A stretch of DNA of 64,000 nt, taken from NCBI GenBank assembly GCA_900455085.1, contig UGTZ01000001.1, forward strand, positions 836,501 through 900,500, read 5' to 3'. Shown here piece after piece: positions 28,110-37,264 of the stretch. Position numbers and translations under genes: made by a program. The stretch comes from Providencia rettgeri. Its GTDB lineage: Bacteria > Pseudomonadota > Gammaproteobacteria > Enterobacterales > Enterobacteriaceae. How positions within the stretch are numbered: position 1 is the stretch's first letter; each line of letters opens with the position of its first letter. The notes beneath the pieces are model-generated. The model had not been told where the DNA came from, made no database searches, and saw nothing but the letters and a program-made list of their open reading frames with translations.

Positions 28110-28887
28110 TTTTTTCCTGCCAGTTTATTCTTGTTGAAATACAATCTTTGTTTTTTTTGCATTTTACTAATAAGCTATGTTTGTTTTTTCCTAAGTTTTG
28201 TATGTTGTTGTAATAATAAAAGATATCAGAATCTTCACAGGTTAAGTTAAAATCAATTGCTTGTTTGCCTATTGAATCACTTATGTTTTTTTCATAGTTA
28301 TCTTTGAATCCATAAACAGGACAATCACCAATTGTGCTAATTTTGTATGATTGTATTGATGTATATGGGTATTTTACTGCGTAAATTTGATTTACAAGGT
28401 AAATAATCACCAAAAGTAAAAAAACACTAATTATCAATAATATTTTTTTAATAATATGATTTTTATTACTAAGTAATAGTGATTTGGCAGATTTTTTGCT
28501 TGAAATGGGAGGGTTAGCTAGGCTTTTCTCTATTTTGTTATTGAACTTGGCAATCGATTCTTCAATTTGAATTTCAGAAGAGATAACAAGGCCTTTTTTT
28601 GATATGCTTAGAATTGCATTTTCAACTAAAAGCTGTTGATGTAATACTTTTCTTAATGTACTAATGTATTGGTTAAGCGTGTTTATCGAAACTTTTAAGT
28701 CATATTTATTTAGTATTTTTTTTAGTATCTCTTCACGAGTGATAGTCGTTTTGTTATTTTGAATTAGTATTATAAAAATATAATTCAATACGGGGGTTAA
28801 TTTCATTACACTGAGTTCTGTATCCACCCTAAATATTTCACCTAAGTCAGAGTTATATTTTATTATGTTATTCAGTATATATATCAT
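28102..28887 (-). CDS. ToxR/CadC/MarT-type membrane-anchored winged-helix transcriptional regulator
   Basis: 261 residues. An N-terminal OmpR-type winged helix (about 15-105) contains LTPVLNYIFIILIQN, TREEILKKIL and the recognition-helix region INTLNQYISTLRKVL. A lysine-rich linker, one transmembrane helix (about 147-166) and a periplasmic domain with several cysteines follow. This is the ToxR-like one-component layout, in which a membrane-bound protein binds DNA directly. Coupled to the FidL-like gene. By analogy with MarT and the MisL adhesin, it may control the adjacent fimbrial genes; that is inference. Confidence 0.75.
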   Translation of the reverse strand: MIYILNNIIKYNSDLGEIFRVDTELSVMKLTPVLNYIFIILIQNNKTTITREEILKKILNKYDLKVSINTLNQYISTLRKVLHQQLLVENAILSISKKGLVISSEIQIEESIAKFNNKIEKSLANPPISSKKSAKSLLLSNKNHIIKKILLIISVFLLLVIIYLVNQIYAVKYPYTSIQSYKISTIGDCPVYGFKDNYEKNISDSIGKQAIDFNLTCEDSDIFYYYNNIQNLGKNKHSLLVKCKKNKDCISTRINWQEKND

Positions 28888-29350
28888 ACATGACTCTTAT
28901 TTAGTTATTAAAATATGTGCTTAGTTTGGTTACTTTTAGCTAACATGATAGTCATTGATTTTAAAGTAATTGTATCAGTGTAATATACTACTCTTTTTTT
29001 GAGAAGAAAATATGAAAATAAATTTTTGTTTATAATGATTGGTTATATATGTAATGGTGAAAAATTTCAGTGTATCGTATTAATGAAACTGACATTTTTT
29101 GTTTTGATGTTTTATATTTAGGCAAAAAACAGTATTAATCACTATTTCAAGTCATAGATGCTTAAATTAATTTATTTTTAAATTGTCTGAAGCAATTTTA
29201 TATAACTGAGTTTTATGAATTTGTAATGCTTTTAGGTAATTATAGATACAGAGTATCTATCGAATTATGATTAGATAATTAAATTTTTTTAAACAATAGC
29301 ATAGTCAAATTTGTCATTTTATTTTATAACAAATTGATATTATTGGTTTT
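28888..29350. other. AT-rich intergenic region
   Basis: About 460 bases, very AT-rich, with no supportable gene and no clear terminator for the fimbrial operon that ends at 29351. Presumed promoter region of the ToxR-type regulator on the minus strand. Confidence 0.5.
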
Positions 29351-30028
29351 TTATTCACAGTTGCCAATTGGGTAATATTTATCAAAGATTACAATATATT
29401 TACGGCTCTTCTTTTTAAGACGCTCATCTTTAGATTCTTGGCCAGGTAATAAGTAAAATACATAAGGCTCGGAATCATCATTAGCATCACAGTTTTCATG
29501 TAAGAGCACTCTAAAATAGGTATTTCCCGTATTTTTTAGAATACGAGTACTGGGATTAAGCTCATATTTGAAATCTGGTTTTTTGGGTCTTACAACGAAA
29601 TAGGTTTCTAGGCTAACCGTTGGGTAAAATAAAGGTCGCTTTTTTTGTTCATCATCATTACGCATATCAAGAGGCGTTTCGCTAATGATGATTTTATAAT
29701 AGCGCTCAGTCTCATCGGTTTCTCCTCGATAAAAAATCTTAAAAAACTCTTGTTCTCCAGGTAATAAAATTTTCTTCAATGGAGTAAAAATAATCTCGCC
29801 ATTATGGAGAGATGTTCCATGTTCTTGGTTACCTGGTTTATCAATTTTGTAAGCACTAAAATTATATAAATTAGTTTTATTTGTGTCATTGATGTATGGC
29901 TTAGAAAAAAACTCTTGTCCTGACTCCATCGAAGAAATATCTGCATTGATATATAAAGCAACAGCACTATTGCAAAGCATTGATAGCACAATCAAGAATA
30001 GGATTTTAAGTAAATAAAATGGTTTCAT
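29351..30028 (-). CDS. EcpE-like fimbrial chaperone (left copy)
   Basis: 225 residues from ATG 30028; the longer frame would start at TTG 30046 without a better ribosome site. A signal peptide (about 1-25) precedes a chaperone-type beta-sandwich domain: ALYINADISSMESG, EIIFTPLKKILLPGEQEFFKIFYRG and ERYYKIIISETPL resemble the PapD-like N-domain, followed by LETYFVVRPK and ILKNTGNTYFRVLLHENC. Matches the second chaperone (EcpE, about 236 residues) of the E. coli common pilus. Last gene of the left operon, with a clear paralogue at 38868-39590. Confidence 0.83.
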   Translation of the reverse strand: MKPFYLLKILFLIVLSMLCNSAVALYINADISSMESGQEFFSKPYINDTNKTNLYNFSAYKIDKPGNQEHGTSLHNGEIIFTPLKKILLPGEQEFFKIFYRGETDETERYYKIIISETPLDMRNDDEQKKRPLFYPTVSLETYFVVRPKKPDFKYELNPSTRILKNTGNTYFRVLLHENCDANDDSEPYVFYLLPGQESKDERLKKKSRKYIVIFDKYYPIGNCE

Positions 30029-30122
30029 ATTAAAAATCCAAGCCAAAGTTTAAGTATATATGAGGTTCAATAAAAGGGCCATTTGAGCTTTTACAAGTAG
30101 CCCTATAAGTCGTCATTAGATA

Positions 30123-31739
30123 TTATTGAATATCGGGTCCAGTCCAAATTGCTTTGACAGTTATTGTGCCACTTGCAGAAACGGTTCCTAACCAATCAAT
30201 GCCATCTAATGTAAAAAATGATTCAGAGTCATTCATTGGGAATGATAAATCTAAGTTAGTCCGATAAAAAGATCCTAAATCCTCATTAGGCCTATCCCAT
30301 GGTGTTTCAGACCATAATGCATTTTTTAATGAAACTTCATTGCTATCACAACTTGCTCGGTGTGATTCTCTAGCGCCATTTTCATTTTTAAATGAAAGAT
30401 AAGCGGAAAAAGGGACATTAAGTTTATTATCACTCGAGGTAAATAAACAGTATGATTGTCCTTTTAATGTTGTGTTTGGTCCTTCAACTTTTGCCGTAAT
30501 AGAATCCGCTTGTCTTGGCCCGCTAGTTGTGACGATATAATTAAATTCTATTGGTGGTTCATCATTGCCGACTTTGCCCGTTTTCGATTGGTTTGGGTTA
30601 AAATCTGCAGGAATAATGCTGATTCCATAATCCCTCGGTTTAATTATTAAGAAATTTGAAGGCGTAAATTCATAAAATCCCGATTGAGGAAGTGGTGATT
30701 GAAAACCAAAAGTATACACGCTATCAGCGAGTGTGACGGTTGAATTAGGTGAAGCATCAACAATTGACTTTAAATACTCATTTGAGAGGAAAACCTCAAT
30801 ATTTTGTGAGCCATTATTAAAGATCTCTGACATGTTGGTTGTTGAGGACCAATTCGTCCAGCGTGTGCTGTTACTCCCTTTATACTGAATAAGTGCAGCC
30901 CGGGGGTCCCTAGCTAAGCCTAATTTTGCGCTATCAATATACATACGAACTGTAAATGTACCGCCGATAGATTGCCCTTGGGTTTCTAATTCAACTAACT
31001 TACAAATAATTCCAGATGTATTTCCAACAATTCCTGTTGAGCAAAAGTTAGAACCAAGTCCAATAGTTGGATTGCCATTGCTATCCACAAAAACTTCTTG
31101 TAAGGCTCCCGTTCCTTTTAGAATAATATTGCCTTTTTTATTGGTTGGAATGTAATGTTGTTGTGTTGTTGTTCTTCCGCCACTCGTCATACAGGTTGCG
31201 TTACTTAAATCATAATCATCGCGGCTTGTACAGGTTCTTAAATCAAAAGTATATTCTGTTCCTGGTGGTATTTCGGCTAACCAGCGATAAAAAGATTCAG
31301 AAAATATCGGTCTTGAATATCCAGACTCACCCGGTGTTCCTGTTTGTTGGATTTTATACGCACCATTATCTCGTAACTGCTGAGCTGACCAATAAGACGT
31401 CGCCGGGCAATTTCGGTTATTTATCATACAACGATTCCCGATAAAAGGTTGGCTTACGGGAGAATTTTCTAACCAAATATCACCTGTATTATAAGTTGAG
31501 CTAAAAGGTGTTCCAGTATATCCCATATAGCCTAAGCTGTATTGCCTATTGCGCTGGTATTTTGTGAATACATTTGAGCCCGAAAAGCGTGGGTCAACTC
31601 TATTAGCAACAATAAAGAATTCGTTATCAACTTGGTTTTCGACAATGACATACTCTTGTAATGGTGCTGTTGCAGCAAACGAATTCGGTATTAGAACCGA
31701 AAATGAAATAAAAAGTGCTGTTATCGATAATAATCGCAT
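30123..31739 (-). CDS. EcpD-like fimbrial tip adhesin (left copy)
   Basis: 538 residues (EcpD about 547). Signal peptide about 1-22, then a start EYVIVENQVDNEFFIVANRVDPRF that matches the EcpD pattern. A middle region contains paired cysteines, and the C-terminal part includes SGFYEFTPSNFLIIKPRDYGISII and ends VSASGTITVKAIW. EcpD polymerises at the pilus tip and binds host cells. 25 bases downstream of the usher, same strand. Paralogue at 37265-38881. Confidence 0.85.
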   Translation of the reverse strand: MRLLSITALFISFSVLIPNSFAATAPLQEYVIVENQVDNEFFIVANRVDPRFSGSNVFTKYQRNRQYSLGYMGYTGTPFSSTYNTGDIWLENSPVSQPFIGNRCMINNRNCPATSYWSAQQLRDNGAYKIQQTGTPGESGYSRPIFSESFYRWLAEIPPGTEYTFDLRTCTSRDDYDLSNATCMTSGGRTTTQQHYIPTNKKGNIILKGTGALQEVFVDSNGNPTIGLGSNFCSTGIVGNTSGIICKLVELETQGQSIGGTFTVRMYIDSAKLGLARDPRAALIQYKGSNSTRWTNWSSTTNMSEIFNNGSQNIEVFLSNEYLKSIVDASPNSTVTLADSVYTFGFQSPLPQSGFYEFTPSNFLIIKPRDYGISIIPADFNPNQSKTGKVGNDEPPIEFNYIVTTSGPRQADSITAKVEGPNTTLKGQSYCLFTSSDNKLNVPFSAYLSFKNENGARESHRASCDSNEVSLKNALWSETPWDRPNEDLGSFYRTNLDLSFPMNDSESFFTLDGIDWLGTVSASGTITVKAIWTGPDIQ

Positions 31740-31764
31740 ATTAAATTAGCCTTTAAAGTGATAA

Positions 31765-34260
31765 TTAACGTTTAGCAAATGCTTCTTGAGGCTCACATGT
31801 CACCTCACCGACCCACAATGCACCACGTGCACCTTGAAGGTTTAAATCTGCTTCACAAATTGTTTGCTGATCATCTTGTAATAACGATATCACTGGATAT
31901 CGGACGTCAACATCCATGGAAAACTCACCATTTTGATCTGTTTTTGTGCGACCAATATGATTTCGAATTGAGGCATATTTTATATATTCACCATTTGGTG
32001 ATTTCAGACGGCCAAATACCGTAACTAATTGCCTTACCTCTGGTTGATAAAGAGCAATGTTTCCTGGGTATAATGTGACGGATTTATTTCGTCCTGAGAC
32101 AATATCAAAGCTGTCTTTTGATTTTCCGTCATTCATTAATTGAATGTCATAATCCGAATAGGGGGATAGTGGAATAAAGGTATTTTTTCCGCTAATTGGG
32201 TAATTCTGCCCATTTACTTTTGCGACCATACTGCCGCTACCTTTTATATCGGAATTAATAATAACGCCTGATTTGCCTTGTTGCCCACTTGGCATGATCA
32301 TGCCGTCGCTATATGCCACAGAGCCACGAGAGGTTAAGTTGCCATTAAGTCTGTTATTATCGGGGCGATTAATTGTCACGGTACCTGAATTATATTTAGT
32401 ATCATAAGAAGCATAGCCTAATGTTGAAAAATTGGATTCACCATTATCTTTATCTCTGACTAATTTGGAGACAGAAACCCCTGCATTGGTAATCACCGAG
32501 TCTTCAAAATTTTTATTCGCATAAATATTCGCTTTCACATTACCATTTGTTGAGGAAACACCTGTACTCAACCATGTTGATAAGGGTAAGGAAAAATCGA
32601 GATTAATATATTTTTCGTTGGTACTATTTTGATTATCATAATGGTAACGCTGTACACCCGCTCTTAGCCCCACGGTTCCATAACGGCCAGAGAATAATGT
32701 ATTTGCATATTCATAGTTAATTGAATCACTGCCAATACGACGATCTTTAGTATTACTAATAGTCAGTGACCCAGTTCTATCAATTATTTTGTCAAAGTTA
32801 ATGGTTCCGCCATAAGAATAGCTGTCAGCATCATAAAGTGGTAAATCACCGCTCACGACAGTTTTTTCTTTTGATGCCCATAAAGAACCGTAGCCTTCTG
32901 GTATATTGACAGAAAGAGTCGCAATGTTACGATAACTGCCATGATTTTCTAGCATGCCTTGCCAGTTAACTGAGATATAGTTATTTAAAGCTGCATTGAT
33001 ACTCGTTTCTTGTACAACAAATTTATCAAACCCATAATTTGACATTTGAAAACGCACGCCAGACAACACTGGGAAGTTATAAGCGAAAGAGGCTCCGATT
33101 AAATGGCTTTTACCCGGAGTTTGGCTTGTTGAGCCTTCATTTCTTACATAATGACGCTTATCAAAGTCAATATAACCACCATAAATTTCCCAATTGAGTT
33201 TATCAAAACCGCCAGTTATCGCACCGAAGGATTTATTAATTGTTTGGTGCTGTGTTGTGACAATTTTGCCATCGACAACCGTCTCAATAGTGACGTCGTA
33301 AATGCCATAGGGCAGTACACTTGTATCAATTTCAAAATTACCCATGGGAAAATTTTGAATATTTAATAACTTACCTTGTCGATAAATACGTACTTCACCT
33401 GGGCTATTTAAAAAAGCATAAATCGGTGTGAGTGATTGCTGCTTATTTGTCACCATACTTGAGGAATTATTCCCTATTGATGCCGCATAAATTTTACTGC
33501 TGCTAAGGGCAGTTAAGCTGGCAATAGACTGCAAATTCCACGTACTCATTAGCCCAAGCGCAAAACGGAATCCGTTGAAATCACGCTCATACATTGCACG
33601 ATACAGTTCAACATTAGAATTAGATTTTCCAATGCTATATGCTGATGCATTTACATTAAAGTGATGTTCCGCAGCTGCGAATAATGTGTCTAAATTGAAA
33701 TAGCTACTGGATGTATCTTTTGAATCTTTAACACGGCTCTGAAATACCCCTAAATCATAGTTAGCAACTGCTGAAAATGAATTAACTGAAGAATTTCCTA
33801 GTACAGATTGCCGCGCATGTTCTTTTGGCGAAAAAGCAGCTTTATCAACATCTAATGATAAATTAAATGAAGAAATATTTAATTGAAGGGTTGCATTATT
33901 ATCAATAACAATGCCATTACTTTCATTAAAAATGGCATCCTTTTTTTCTTCAAGTTTATCGACTAGTAAATTATTTAGTTTCGCACCTTGCTCATTTTCA
34001 ATGAGATGAATACTTGATAATTTAATATTATCATGGTCGATTACAATAACTGCATCTGCAATTTTGCTTTCGCTCTGATTGATTACCGCATCATCATTTA
34101 GTCGTAAAAAAACAGGTACAGACATTCCTTCTTCCAATGCACTAACAAATGCAGGAGGAATAATATATCCACCGATCTTAACGCTTTTCATTTCATTGGC
34201 ATTAATCGTATTCGAAAAAATAATACTTAATATTGATAAAGCAATAGCACTTTTACGCAT
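31765..34260 (-). CDS. EcpC-like outer-membrane usher (left copy)
   Basis: 831 residues (EcpC about 841). Signal peptide about 1-21, then IGGYIIPPAFVSALEEGMSV, the EcpC-type N-domain. Further motifs: YRAMYERDFNGFRFALG, NFPMGNFEIDTSVLPYGIYD, FSGRYGTVGLRAG and a C-terminal HIGRTKTDQNGEFSMDVD with CEADLNLQGARGALW. It should form the secretion pore for alpha-type fimbriae. The ATG lies 19 bases downstream of the truncated ecpB fragment's stop. Paralogue at 34759-37257 on the other strand. Confidence 0.88.
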   Translation of the reverse strand: MRKSAIALSILSIIFSNTINANEMKSVKIGGYIIPPAFVSALEEGMSVPVFLRLNDDAVINQSESKIADAVIVIDHDNIKLSSIHLIENEQGAKLNNLLVDKLEEKKDAIFNESNGIVIDNNATLQLNISSFNLSLDVDKAAFSPKEHARQSVLGNSSVNSFSAVANYDLGVFQSRVKDSKDTSSSYFNLDTLFAAAEHHFNVNASAYSIGKSNSNVELYRAMYERDFNGFRFALGLMSTWNLQSIASLTALSSSKIYAASIGNNSSSMVTNKQQSLTPIYAFLNSPGEVRIYRQGKLLNIQNFPMGNFEIDTSVLPYGIYDVTIETVVDGKIVTTQHQTINKSFGAITGGFDKLNWEIYGGYIDFDKRHYVRNEGSTSQTPGKSHLIGASFAYNFPVLSGVRFQMSNYGFDKFVVQETSINAALNNYISVNWQGMLENHGSYRNIATLSVNIPEGYGSLWASKEKTVVSGDLPLYDADSYSYGGTINFDKIIDRTGSLTISNTKDRRIGSDSINYEYANTLFSGRYGTVGLRAGVQRYHYDNQNSTNEKYINLDFSLPLSTWLSTGVSSTNGNVKANIYANKNFEDSVITNAGVSVSKLVRDKDNGESNFSTLGYASYDTKYNSGTVTINRPDNNRLNGNLTSRGSVAYSDGMIMPSGQQGKSGVIINSDIKGSGSMVAKVNGQNYPISGKNTFIPLSPYSDYDIQLMNDGKSKDSFDIVSGRNKSVTLYPGNIALYQPEVRQLVTVFGRLKSPNGEYIKYASIRNHIGRTKTDQNGEFSMDVDVRYPVISLLQDDQQTICEADLNLQGARGALWVGEVTCEPQEAFAKR

Positions 34261-34279
34261 AATTTAAGTCCATTCTTAA

Positions 34280-34573
34280 TTATTTGACAACAATGAACTC
34301 TCCTTTGTGCCAAATACCTACGCTTGATTTTTTATTTGTGACATCGACAAATTGTAATTTGACGGCTAAATTTGGCATGAGGTAATAACGCTCGCGACAA
34401 ATACCATCCACTCCGTATTTTTGTTTTTCTGCTAAACAAGGGCCTGAAGCCACTACACGGAAGGTGCTGTTTCCAGTATTTGAAACTTGGGAATTAGAAT
34501 ATTTATAATTAAAGTTTTCAATTCTTGGTGCGACAACGAGAATTGTGCTAATTGTTGCCGATGTTGTTGCTTC
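34280..34573 (-). pseudogene. C-terminal fragment of an EcpB-like chaperone gene (left copy)
   Basis: Minus-strand frame ending at TAA 34280-34282. It encodes ATISTILVVAPRIENFNYKY, then SNTGNSTFRVVASGPCL and CRERYYLMPN, ending GIWHKGEFIVVK. This aligns with the last ~95 residues of EcpB (ARIGTILVVAPR...GNATLRILAYGPC...CKENYYLMP...FIPVK). Upstream of about 34573 the homology stops, because the sequence becomes the sense strand of the opposite copy. No start codon, signal peptide or N-domain remains. It sits directly before the left usher, where ecpB belongs. Confidence 0.75.
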
Positions 34574-34739
34574 AGGACCTTGTTTACCTGAGAAAATAAA
34601 TCTTGGTTCCGATGGGATCTGTAAAGAACGTTATTACTTGATGCCAAATTTAGCTGTAAAACTTCAGTTGGTTGATATAAATAATAAAAAAACAAGTGTT
34701 GGTATTTGGCACAAAGGTGATTTTATTGTAGTCAAATAG
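34562..34739 (+). pseudogene. C-terminal fragment of an EcpB-like chaperone gene (right copy)
   Basis: Plus-strand frame ending at TAG 34737-34739. It encodes VVASGPCLPEK, CKERYYLMPNLAVKLQLVD and GIWHKGDFIVVK, nearly the same as the left fragment. It corresponds to only about the last 58 residues of EcpB. Upstream of about 34562 the bases belong to the left copy on the other strand. It directly precedes the right usher. The frame extends upstream to a GTG at 34545, but those codons are not EcpB-like. Confidence 0.72.
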
Positions 34740-34758
34740 CTAATATTGGATCTTAATT

Positions 34759-37257
34759 ATGCATAAAAGTATTATTGCATTATCAATAATGAGCTTTATT
34801 TTTTCAAATGTTGTTTATGCTAAAGACATCAAGCGTATTAAAATTGGAGGGTATATTATTCCGCCAGCTTTTGTTATGGCACTGGAAGAGGGAATGTCAG
34901 TACCTGTTTTTTTACGATTAAATACTTCTAGAGAAAAAAATCAAAGTGAAGATAAAATTGCTGATGCCATCATTATTGTTGAACAAGGAAAAATTAAACT
35001 TGCGAATATTAATTTTATTGATAATAGCCAAGGACCAAAGTTAAGCTCATTATTGATAGATGAATTAGAAAACAGTAAGGATAACTTTTTCAATGAATCA
35101 AATAACATTAAGATTGATAAAGATACATTACTTCAGTTAGATATTTCTTCATTTAATCTGTCACTCGATGTTGACCAAGATGCTTTTGTGCCTAAAGAAA
35201 AAGTTAGGCAATTTTCTCTAGGTGACTCATCGGTAAATGATTTTTCTGCAGTAGCTAATTATGATTTAGGTGTTTTTGGAAGTCAGGTAAAAAAAGGGAA
35301 AAATTCGTCGAGTAGCTATTTTAATTTAGATACTTTGTTGGCTATAGCCGAACACCACATTAACATTAATGCATCAGCTTACAGCATTGGTAAATCAAAC
35401 TCTGATATTGAATTATATCGTGCTATGTATGAACGCGATTTTAATGGAATACGTTATGCGATTGGGTTAATGAGTACGTGGAATTTACAGTCTATTGCGA
35501 GCCTAACTACACTAAATAGCAGTAAAATTTATGCAGTTACACTAGGAAATAATGCATCTAGTGTCGTGGTGAACTCAAAATATTCGTTAACACCAATCTA
35601 TGTATTTTTAAATAGCCCAGGTGAAATTCGTATTTACCGTGATGGAAAGTTATTAAATATTCAAAATTTTCCGATGGGTAGCTTTGAAGTCGACACGAGT
35701 ATTCTTCCATTTGGTATCTATGATGTCACGATTGAGACCGTTGTAGATGGTAAAATTGTGACGACTCAACATCAAACAATTAATAAGTCCTTTGGAACTA
35801 GCGGCGCTAATTTTGAAAAATTAAATTGGGAAGTCTATGGGGGATATGTTGATTTCGATAAGAAACGTTATGTAAGAGGAAAATATTCTAAACGTGAGCC
35901 ACTGAAGCAAAGTTATTTAGTCGGTGCGTCCGTGGCAAAAGGTTTTCCTGTTTTATCTGGATTAAATATTCAGATGTCTAATTATGGCTATGACAATTTT
36001 TTAATTAATGAAAGCAGCATTAACTTTTCTTTAAATCAGTATGTATCACTGTCTTGGCAGGGAATGATTGAAAACCATGGAAGCCATAGAAATATTGCTA
36101 CGCTATCGACAAATATACCTGATGGCTATGGATCTGTTTGGGCTTCGAAAGAAAAAGCCGTAGTAAAAGGTGAATTACCGATTTATGACTCTGATAGCTA
36201 CTCTTATGGCGCGACTTTAAATTTTGACAAGGTATTTGAGCGAGCGGGAACATTCACTATTAGTAGTACAAAAGATAAACGTATTGGTAGTGATTCAATT
36301 AACTATGAGTATTCAAATACATTGTTTTCAGGTCGTTACGGCACGATTGGGTTAAGAACAGGCGTTCAGCGTTATCACTATGATGACCAAAAAAGTATGA
36401 ATGAAAAATTTATTAGCCTCGATTTTTCATTACCGTTATCAACATGGTTGAGTACAGGTCTTTCATCGAGCAATGGTAATGTGAAAGCCAATATTTATGC
36501 GAATAAGAGCTTTGATGATTCGGTTATTACAAGTGTCGGAGGTTCGGTATCAAAGCTAGTTAAAGATAAAAATAACGGTGAGTCTAATATTTCAACAATG
36601 GGCTATGCCTCTTACGAGACTAAATATAACTCAGGTATGGTGACACTTAACCGGCCCGATAGTAATAGGCTTAATGGTAATTTGACCTCAAGAGGCTCAG
36701 TCGCTTATAGCAATGGAACTATTATGCCAAGTGGGCAGCAAGGGAAATCAGGCGTCATTATTAATTCGGATATTTATGGGGCTGGGAGTATGACAGCACG
36801 TGTTAATGGGCAAAATTACCCTATTAGTGGAGCAAATACCTTTATTCCATTATCCCCTTATTCGGATTATGACATTCAATTAATGAATGATGCGAAATCT
36901 AAAGACAGTTTTGACATTGTATCGGGGCGAAATAAGTCTGTCACATTATACCCTGGGAATATTGCTATTTATAAACCTGAAGTTAGGCAGCTCGTGACGG
37001 TATTTGGTCGTTTGAAATCGCCAACTGGCGAATTTATTAAATATGCGTCTATCCGTAACCATATTGGTCGCACAAAAACAGATCACAATGGTGAGTTTTC
37101 GATGGATGTCGATGTTCGCTACCCTGTTATTTCACTTCTACAAGAAGATGAGCAAACTATTTGCGAAGCTGATTTGAATCTAGAGGGAGCCAGAGGTGCG
37201 TTATGGCTAGGGGATGTTACCTGTGACCCGCAAAGAACAGTCGCATTAAGGCAATGA
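34759..37257 (+). CDS. EcpC-like outer-membrane usher (right copy)
   Basis: 832 residues, a paralogue of the left usher along its whole length, with the same motifs (IGGYIIPPAFVMALEEGMSV, YRAMYERDFNGIRYAIG, FPMGSFEVDTSILPFGIYD, NHIGRTKTDHNGEFSMDVD). Signal peptide about 1-21. The two copies are most alike in the C-terminal third and more diverged in the N-terminal plug region and near residue 375. It starts 19 bases after the ecpB fragment and is followed by the adhesin 7 bases later. Confidence 0.88.
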   Translation: MHKSIIALSIMSFIFSNVVYAKDIKRIKIGGYIIPPAFVMALEEGMSVPVFLRLNTSREKNQSEDKIADAIIIVEQGKIKLANINFIDNSQGPKLSSLLIDELENSKDNFFNESNNIKIDKDTLLQLDISSFNLSLDVDQDAFVPKEKVRQFSLGDSSVNDFSAVANYDLGVFGSQVKKGKNSSSSYFNLDTLLAIAEHHININASAYSIGKSNSDIELYRAMYERDFNGIRYAIGLMSTWNLQSIASLTTLNSSKIYAVTLGNNASSVVVNSKYSLTPIYVFLNSPGEIRIYRDGKLLNIQNFPMGSFEVDTSILPFGIYDVTIETVVDGKIVTTQHQTINKSFGTSGANFEKLNWEVYGGYVDFDKKRYVRGKYSKREPLKQSYLVGASVAKGFPVLSGLNIQMSNYGYDNFLINESSINFSLNQYVSLSWQGMIENHGSHRNIATLSTNIPDGYGSVWASKEKAVVKGELPIYDSDSYSYGATLNFDKVFERAGTFTISSTKDKRIGSDSINYEYSNTLFSGRYGTIGLRTGVQRYHYDDQKSMNEKFISLDFSLPLSTWLSTGLSSSNGNVKANIYANKSFDDSVITSVGGSVSKLVKDKNNGESNISTMGYASYETKYNSGMVTLNRPDSNRLNGNLTSRGSVAYSNGTIMPSGQQGKSGVIINSDIYGAGSMTARVNGQNYPISGANTFIPLSPYSDYDIQLMNDAKSKDSFDIVSGRNKSVTLYPGNIAIYKPEVRQLVTVFGRLKSPTGEFIKYASIRNHIGRTKTDHNGEFSMDVDVRYPVISLLQEDEQTICEADLNLEGARGALWLGDVTCDPQRTVALRQ

Positions 37258-37264
37258 GAGTTTC

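Noticed and set aside
34453..34695. 80-codon minus-strand frame across the ecpB junction
   Set aside because: It is the wrong frame for the EcpB fragment, and its translation has no family resemblance.
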